Assembly (NCBI RefSeq): GCF_014267175.1
Contig: NZ_JACMTR010000002.1
Span: forward strand, 694,001 to 758,000
DNA length: 64,000 nucleotides
DNA from: Pseudonocardia sp. C8
GTDB lineage: Bacteria > Actinomycetota > Actinomycetes > Mycobacteriales > Pseudonocardiaceae
Direction: 5' to 3'
This document shows, piece by piece, positions 58,461-64,000 of this stretch. A program made the position numbers and the translations under genes. How positions within the stretch are numbered: position 1 is the first letter of the stretch; each line of letters starts with the position of its first letter. Below the pieces are notes generated by a model. The model made no database searches. It worked only from the letters and a program-made list of their open reading frames with translations, and was not told the DNA's origin.

Positions 58461-60023
58461 TCAGCGATCGCGGCCGTTCCCGTCCTCGTCCGGGGTCTCG
58501 CCGGAGCGGCCGCCGCCGGAACCGGAGGATCCGGAGGGGCCCGACCCGGAGTCCGTGCTCCCGGAGTCCGCCTTCCCCTGCTCCGCGTCGGCCGCCATCT
58601 GCCGTTCGAGCGCGGCCATCGGGTCGTCCGGCACCTCGCCCGCGGACGCGCCGCGGACGAACGCCTCGGGCGCGTCCAGGTCCTCCGCCGACGGGATGAG
58701 GTCCGGGTGCGCCCAGATCGCGTCCCGGCCGTCGACGCCCCGGGCGTCACCGAGCTGCTTCCACAGCTCGGCCGCGGCCCGCAGCCGCCGCGGCCGCAGC
58801 TCCAGCCCGACGATCGTCGCGAACGCCTGCTCGGCCGGACCGCCGGAGGCCCGGCGCCGCCGCATCGTCTCGCGCATCGCCTGCGCACCGGGGAGCCGCT
58901 CGGCCAGCGCCTCGGCGACGACGGTGTCCACCCAGCCCTCGATGAGCGCGAGCAGCGTCTCCAGCCGGGCCAGCGCGGCCTTCTGCTCCGGGGTGTCCTC
59001 CGGCTCGAACATGCCGGACTGCATGGCCTCCTGGATCGACTCCGGGTTGGACGGGTCGATCCCGCGGGCCAGCTCCTCGATCCGGGAGGTGTCGACGGTG
59101 ATGCCGCGGGCGTAGTCCTCCACCGCCCCGAGCAGCCGCTCCCGCAGCCAGTGCACGTGGGTGAACAGCCGCTGGTGCGCGGCCTCGCGCGCGGCGAGGT
59201 AGAGGGTGACCTCGCCGGCCGGGCGGTCGAGACCCTCGGTGAACCGGCCGATCGCCTCGGGCAGCAGCGCCGTCGTCCGTTCCGGGCCGACCGGGATGCC
59301 GAGCTCGGTGGAGGTCAGCACCTCCTTGCCGAGCTGGGCCAGTCCCTGGCCGAGCTGGCTGCCGAACGCCATCCCGCCCATCTGGCCGAGCATCGCCATC
59401 ATCGGGCCGGCCGCGTTGCGGACCTCCTCGGGAAGGCCGTCGACCCAGGCCGAGGACAGCCGCCGGGCCACCGGGTCGCACAGCCGCTTCCAGGTCGGCA
59501 TGCCGGCGCGCACCCAGTCGCTGGGCGTCCACGCCTGCACCTCGCCGCCGGCGAACGGGAACGCCGTCGCCGGGTCCAGCCACAGCTCGGCGAGCCGGAC
59601 GGCCTCGGTCACGGCGCGGCGCTGGTCGTCGGTGAGCGACGACGTCGTCTGCGCCAGCTGCTGGGTGGCGATCTGCGCGGCCAGGTCGTAGTTGACCGGG
59701 CCGTCGTCGCCGGAACCGGTGCCGGCCTGCGAGAGCATCTGGCCGAGCTGGGACAGCATCTGCCCGAGCTGGCTCATGTCGAACTGGCCGCCGCCGGGCA
59801 TCCCGGGCATGCCCGGCATGCCGAACGCCGCGAACGGGTTCTGCTGCGGGCCCTGCTCCCCGCCGGACGCCGGGTCCCCGGAGGCCGGGTGGGAGCCGAA
59901 CCCGAACGGGTCCTTCGGACCCTCGGGCTCGCCGCCCGTGCCACCGTTGCCGCCCTTGCCCGACGAGTCGTCCTTGTCGCGGTCGCGGTCGGCGGGGCCG
60001 AAGCCGAACGGGGTGTCACTCAT
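58461..60023 (-). CDS. Zincin-like protein, DUF2342 family (Rv3195-like)
   Basis: A 520-residue protein. The first 110 residues are Gly/Pro/Met/Gln-rich and disordered. The DUF2342/zincin_2 domain follows (LWLDPATAFPFAGGEVQAWTPSDWVRAGMPTWKRL; EVTLYLAAREAAHQRLFTHVHWLRERLL; ALIEGWVDTVVAEAL). The usual HExxH is not obvious, so catalysis is uncertain. ATG 60023 is preferred over the upstream GTG at 60032. The C-terminus is Ser/Gly-rich. Orthologs are universal in this mycobacterial neighbourhood. Confidence 0.88.
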   Translation of the reverse strand: MSDTPFGFGPADRDRDKDDSSGKGGNGGTGGEPEGPKDPFGFGSHPASGDPASGGEQGPQQNPFAAFGMPGMPGMPGGGQFDMSQLGQMLSQLGQMLSQAGTGSGDDGPVNYDLAAQIATQQLAQTTSSLTDDQRRAVTEAVRLAELWLDPATAFPFAGGEVQAWTPSDWVRAGMPTWKRLCDPVARRLSSAWVDGLPEEVRNAAGPMMAMLGQMGGMAFGSQLGQGLAQLGKEVLTSTELGIPVGPERTTALLPEAIGRFTEGLDRPAGEVTLYLAAREAAHQRLFTHVHWLRERLLGAVEDYARGITVDTSRIEELARGIDPSNPESIQEAMQSGMFEPEDTPEQKAALARLETLLALIEGWVDTVVAEALAERLPGAQAMRETMRRRRASGGPAEQAFATIVGLELRPRRLRAAAELWKQLGDARGVDGRDAIWAHPDLIPSAEDLDAPEAFVRGASAGEVPDDPMAALERQMAADAEQGKADSGSTDSGSGPSGSSGSGGGRSGETPDEDGNGRDR

Positions 60024-60098
60024 GCGGTCCACCGTACGCGGGACCGGCGTGCCGACGCTGCTGGTGACGGCCTGTTCGCCACGGGCGGAGACGGGGCA

Positions 60099-61124
60099 CT
60101 ACGTGCAGGCCGGAGGTGTCCCGCCGGTGTCGAGGGTCCGCAGCGCGGCGACGGCCTCGTCGAGCGTCCCGACCCGCACCAGCCGGAGGCCGTCCGGGGT
60201 GTTCGCGGCCGCCTCGGCGCAGTTGTCGGCCGGGACCAGGAACACCTCCGCGCCGACCTCCTTCGCCTTGATCATCTTGAACGGGATTCCGCTGATCTTC
60301 CCGACCTGGCCCTCCGCGGTGATCGTCCCGGTGCCGGCGACGAAGCGGCCCCCGGTCAGCGGGCCCGGGGTCAGCTTGTCCACCAGCGCCAGGCTGAACA
60401 TGAGGCCGGCCGACGGGCCGCCGACGTCGCCGAGGGAGATCGAGAGCCGCTGGCCCTCGGCGGGCGAGGTCGCGGGGGTGATCCCGAGGAACGCCCGCGC
60501 CGGGTCCTCCGGGTGCGCGGCCGGGGTGACGGTGACCTCGCGCGGGGTGCCGCCGCGGACGACGGACAGGTGCAGCGGCCGTCCGGGGCGGGCGGCGCCG
60601 AGTGCGTCGAGCAGGGCCTGGACCGAGGGGATCGGGGTGCCGGCCACGGCCCGGATCTCGTCGCCCGCCTCGAGCACCCCCGCGGACGGCGACCCCTCGG
60701 TGAGTGCGCCGACCGTCAGCCGGGTCGGCAGGTGCAGGTGGTTGAGCGCGGCGGCCTCGGCGTTCGCGATGGAGCTGTCGAACTCCTGCTGGTTGTTCGC
60801 CGTGACCTGCTCGGGGCTCTGGCCGGGCGGGTAGAGCGACGACCGCGGGGCCAGCCGGTGGGTGCCCGACGCCCAGAGCCCGAGCGCGTGCAGCGGCGTG
60901 ATGCCGTCGGTGACGCCGACGGTGGTCATGTTGAGGTGCCCGCCGGTCGGGTACGTCGGCAGCCCCTCGGCGGACACCACGGGCCGGCCGTTCACCTCAC
61001 CGAGGGTGTCGAACGTCGGGCCGGGCCCGAGCGCGACGACGGGTGCGGGCACCACCGAGCCGACGACGGCGAGGCCCAGCAGCACGAGCAGTGCCGAGAC
61101 CCACGTCGATGATCGAACGCCCAC
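60099..61124 (-). CDS. Secreted PDZ and Lon-like serine protease (Rv3194c/YlbL-like)
   Basis: A 341-residue protein with an N-terminal signal/anchor (about residues 8-30), a PDZ domain (LTVGALTEGSPSAGVLEAGDEIRAVAGTPI) and a C-terminal Lon-type protease domain. The Ser-Lys dyad is visible as GGPSAGLM and GIPFKMIKAKEVGA. It should act on the outer face of the membrane. It is divergent from the UPF0182 gene, as Rv3194c lies beside Rv3193c. Confidence 0.91.
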   Translation of the reverse strand: MGVRSSTWVSALLVLLGLAVVGSVVPAPVVALGPGPTFDTLGEVNGRPVVSAEGLPTYPTGGHLNMTTVGVTDGITPLHALGLWASGTHRLAPRSSLYPPGQSPEQVTANNQQEFDSSIANAEAAALNHLHLPTRLTVGALTEGSPSAGVLEAGDEIRAVAGTPIPSVQALLDALGAARPGRPLHLSVVRGGTPREVTVTPAAHPEDPARAFLGITPATSPAEGQRLSISLGDVGGPSAGLMFSLALVDKLTPGPLTGGRFVAGTGTITAEGQVGKISGIPFKMIKAKEVGAEVFLVPADNCAEAAANTPDGLRLVRVGTLDEAVAALRTLDTGGTPPACT

Positions 61125-61329
61125 GCGCGCACCCTACGGACGCCGGCGCCGGTCACCGCCCGCGACCCCGCGGATCCCGGTTTGTCCGGTGTAGGGTTTC
61201 CGTCCGGTGGGCGCGCCGGGACGCAACCGGGAACTCACGGCCCCTCCGTAGAGTTGGATCGGGAGAACCGCGCCGTCGCTCCCCGCCGGCCGTGTCTTCC
61301 GTGTCGTACCCGAGCTGTGGAGCGTGCCC

Positions 61330-64000
61330 GTGTCGTCCATGCGGCCCCCTGTGGGAGCGCCGTCGCTGACCCGCCGAACCCGGATCCTCCTGGCCGCCGC
61401 GGGCGTCCTCGTCGTGCTCCTGCTCGGCGGTTCGCGGCTGCTGAACTTCTACGTCGACTACCTGTGGTTCGGCGAGGTCGGCTTCCGGAGCGTGCAGCTC
61501 ACCCGGCTGTTCACCCAGATCGTGCTGTTCGGCGTGGTCGGGCTGGTGGTCGGCGGCCTGATCGCGCTGACACTGTGGCTGGCCTACCGGTACCGCCCGG
61601 TGTTCGTCCCGGTCTCCGGCTCGGACGACCCGGTCGCCCGGTACCGGACGTCGATCATCCAGCGCCCGTGGCTGTTCGGGGTCGGCGTCCCCGTCGTCAT
61701 CGGCGTGATCGCCGGCCTGGCGGCCCCCGTGCAGTGGCAGACCGTCCAGCTGTTCCTGCACGGCACGCCGTTCGGGAAGGTCGACCCGGAGTTCGGCAAC
61801 GACATCGCGTTCTACGCCTTCACGCTGCCGTTCCTGCGGATGGTGCTGAACTGGCTGTTCGTCGCCGTCGCGATCTGCTTCGTGCTGGCGCTGGTGGCGC
61901 ACTACATCTTCGGCGGGATCCGGCTCACCGGCCGGTCCGGCTTCGTCTCGACGGCCGCGCGGGCCCAGCTGGCCGTGCTGGCCGGCGTGTTCGTGCTGCT
62001 CAAGGCCGTCGCGTACTGGTTCGACCGGTACGACCTGCTGTGGTCGAACCGCAACGCCCCGACGTTCTACGGGGCCACCTACACCGACCTCAACGCGGTG
62101 CTGCCCGCCAAGCTGATCCTGCTGATCATCGCGGTGGTCTGCGCGCTGGCCTTCTTCGTCGCCGCGTTCCGGCAGAACCTGCAGATCCCGGCCGTCGCCG
62201 TCGTCATGCTGCTGATCTCGTCGATCCTGGTCGGCACGGCGTTCCCGCTGGTCCTGCAGCAGTTCGTGGTCGCCCCGAACGCGAACGAGCGCGAGGCGCC
62301 CTCGATCGAGCGGAACATCGCCGCGACCCGGGACGCGTTCGGCATCGGGCGCGACAAGGTCGACATCCGCCCGTACGCCGGCGAGTCGCAGGCGACGCCC
62401 GGCCAGGTCCGGGCGGAGACCGACACCATCCCGAACATCCGGCTGCTCGACCCGGGCAAGCTGAACCGCACGTTCACCCAGCTCCAGCAGCGCCGCAACT
62501 TCTACGGCTTCGCGCCGAACCTGGACATCGACCGCTACTCGATCGACGGCCGGACCCAGGACTACATCGTCGCGGCCCGCGAGATGGACGCCAACGCCCT
62601 GGTCGGCAACCAGCAGGACTGGATCAACCGGCACCTGGTGTACACGCACGGCAACGGGATCGTCGCCGCGCCGGCCAACCAGATCAACGCCGCGCTCGAG
62701 GACGCGGGCGGGCAGGGCGGCCTGCCGCGGTTCACCGTCTCGGACACCCAGACCCGGGGCCGGATCCCGGTCCAGCAGCCCCGCATCTACTACGGCGAGC
62801 TGCTGGACAACCAGTACTCGATCGTCGGCGCCGAGCCCGGCACCGCGCCCCGCGAGTACGACTCCGACGAGGCGCAGTACACCTACACCGGTGCGGGCGG
62901 CGTCCCGATCGGCGGGATCTTCGACCGGGCCGTCTTCGCGCTGGCCTACGGCGAGCGGAACATCCTGTTCAACAGCTCGATCAACGACCAGTCGAAGATC
63001 ATGTACGTCCGGAACCCGCGGGACCGGGTGCAGGCCGTGGCCCCGTGGCTGAAGCTGGACAACGACCCGTACCCGGCGGTCGTCGACGGCCGGGTCCAGT
63101 GGATCGTCGACGGCTACACCACGCTGCAGGACTACCCGTACGCCGAGCGCGTCCCGCTGGGGGAGACGACCGCCGACTCCCGGATCGGGCCGGGCGGCCA
63201 GCAGCTGCCGAACGAGACCGTCAGCTACCTGCGCAACTCGGTCAAGGCCACGGTCGACGCCTACGACGGCACCGTGAAGCTCTACGCCTTCGACGAGTCC
63301 GACCCGGTCCTGCAGACCTGGCAGAAGGCCTTCCCGGGCACCGTCGAGCCGCGCTCGGCGATCACCCCGGCGCTGCAGGCGCACCTGCGGTACCCGGAGG
63401 ACCAGTTCAAGGTCCAGCGCGAGCTGCTGACCCGCTACCACGTCGACAACCCGGGCGAGTTCTTCTCGACCGTCTCGTTCTGGGACGTCCCGTCCGACCC
63501 GACCGTGCAGGGCGGCAACGGCGGCACGCAGAACGCGCAGCCGCCGTACTACGTCTACGCCGGGCTCCCCGGCCAGCAGGGGCCCTCGTTCCAGCTCACC
63601 AGCGCCCTGGTGAGCCTGCGGCGGCAGTTCCTGGCGTCCTACGTCTCGGCCAGCTCCGACCCGGACACCTACGGGAAGATCACCGTGTTGGAGTTGCCGA
63701 ACGAGACGCAGACGCTCGGCCCGCAGCAGGTCCAGGCCCAGTTCCTCGGCTCGCCCGAGGTGTCCCAGGAGCTGAACCTGCTCCGGCAGAACCAGACCAC
63801 GATCGACTACGGCAACCTGCTCACCCTCCCGGTGGCCGGCGGGCTGCTCTACGTCGAGCCGGTCTACATCGAGCGGGCCGGGCAGGACTCGTCGTACCCG
63901 CAGCTGGCCCGCGTCCTGGTGAGCTACGGCGGCCGGGTCGGCTACGACGCCGGCCTGTCCGCAGCCCTGGACGAGGTGTTCGGCGCCGGTGCCGGTGCGG
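61330..64000 (+). CDS. UPF0182 large membrane protein (Rv3193c-like), 3' end cut
   Basis: 890 codons are visible to the window edge without a stop; UPF0182 proteins are about 1000 residues. Seven or so TM helices occupy the first 320 residues (LLAAAGVLVVLLLGGSRLL; the NFYVDYLWFGEVGFRSV motif; VGVPVVIGVIAGLAAPVQW). A large extracytoplasmic domain follows (RNIAATRDAFGIGRDKV; NRHLVYTHGNGIVAAPANQIN; PRIYYGELLDNQYSIVGAEPG). Function unknown. GTG 61330 or ATG 61339 may be the start. Confidence 0.93.
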   Translation, partial: MSSMRPPVGAPSLTRRTRILLAAAGVLVVLLLGGSRLLNFYVDYLWFGEVGFRSVQLTRLFTQIVLFGVVGLVVGGLIALTLWLAYRYRPVFVPVSGSDDPVARYRTSIIQRPWLFGVGVPVVIGVIAGLAAPVQWQTVQLFLHGTPFGKVDPEFGNDIAFYAFTLPFLRMVLNWLFVAVAICFVLALVAHYIFGGIRLTGRSGFVSTAARAQLAVLAGVFVLLKAVAYWFDRYDLLWSNRNAPTFYGATYTDLNAVLPAKLILLIIAVVCALAFFVAAFRQNLQIPAVAVVMLLISSILVGTAFPLVLQQFVVAPNANEREAPSIERNIAATRDAFGIGRDKVDIRPYAGESQATPGQVRAETDTIPNIRLLDPGKLNRTFTQLQQRRNFYGFAPNLDIDRYSIDGRTQDYIVAAREMDANALVGNQQDWINRHLVYTHGNGIVAAPANQINAALEDAGGQGGLPRFTVSDTQTRGRIPVQQPRIYYGELLDNQYSIVGAEPGTAPREYDSDEAQYTYTGAGGVPIGGIFDRAVFALAYGERNILFNSSINDQSKIMYVRNPRDRVQAVAPWLKLDNDPYPAVVDGRVQWIVDGYTTLQDYPYAERVPLGETTADSRIGPGGQQLPNETVSYLRNSVKATVDAYDGTVKLYAFDESDPVLQTWQKAFPGTVEPRSAITPALQAHLRYPEDQFKVQRELLTRYHVDNPGEFFSTVSFWDVPSDPTVQGGNGGTQNAQPPYYVYAGLPGQQGPSFQLTSALVSLRRQFLASYVSASSDPDTYGKITVLELPNETQTLGPQQVQAQFLGSPEVSQELNLLRQNQTTIDYGNLLTLPVAGGLLYVEPVYIERAGQDSSYPQLARVLVSYGGRVGYDAGLSAALDEVFGAGAGA

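Overview
The window is a high-GC actinobacterial chromosome segment (short intergenic gaps, many GTG starts, ATGA/GTGA overlaps). A mycoredoxin, a WhiB7, an AdnAB motor-nuclease, an F420-type oxidoreductase and a 13E12-type HNH gene point to the Mycobacteriales/Pseudonocardiales. The gene mix looks most like Pseudonocardia, but that genus call is inference. No rRNA or tRNA gene was seen.

The backbone follows the order of Mycobacterium tuberculosis Rv3206c to Rv3193c: moeZ (2.7 kb), TIGR02569 protein (6.9 kb), alkyltransferase-like protein (23.2 kb), adnA (23.5 kb), adnB (30.6 kb), TrkA-N potassium channel (40.3 kb), nudC, mycoredoxin, uvrD2, whiB7, ABC1 kinase, ThiF-like protein, metallopeptidases, PDZ/Lon protein and UPF0182 (50.2-64 kb). 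Blocks interrupt it. Block A (7.8-23.1 kb) holds a uronate-dehydrogenase-like gene, a frameshifted HNH gene with a LexA box, an intact IS481-type element with a 15-bp target duplication, a nitrate/nitrite assimilation cluster (NarK, nitrate reductase, FAD/BFD partner, NirB, NirD, HemD-like regulator, sirohydrochlorin chelatase), a PrmC-like methyltransferase whose tail was shifted by a 52-bp tandem duplication, and a 62-bp-period repeat array. Block B (27.1-30.5 kb; LLM oxidoreductase, serS, GH16) separates adnA from adnB. Block C (34.0-40.2 kb) carries two DUF485/solute-symporter pairs, one cotranscribed with a LytS/LytTR two-component system. Block D (41.4-50.2 kb) carries a split transketolase, exonuclease III, a DUF4142 lipoprotein with a class F sortase, proA and an M16 protease pair.

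Regulation visible in the sequence: a GlnR-type box before narK, a LexA/SOS box in the HNH promoter, a MerR-type dyad before the split transketolase, and a whiB7 leader with an AT-rich WhiB7-type promoter, an 84-codon upstream reading frame and an 18-bp attenuator hairpin with a U tract.

The least explained signal is a 25-bp composite motif (TYTGCTCTGCTCACC, four free bases, CGCACC) found four times: twice in inverted orientation bounding the 62-bp array, and once each inside the nitrate reductase and transketolase genes, where it uses codons that are unusual for this genome.
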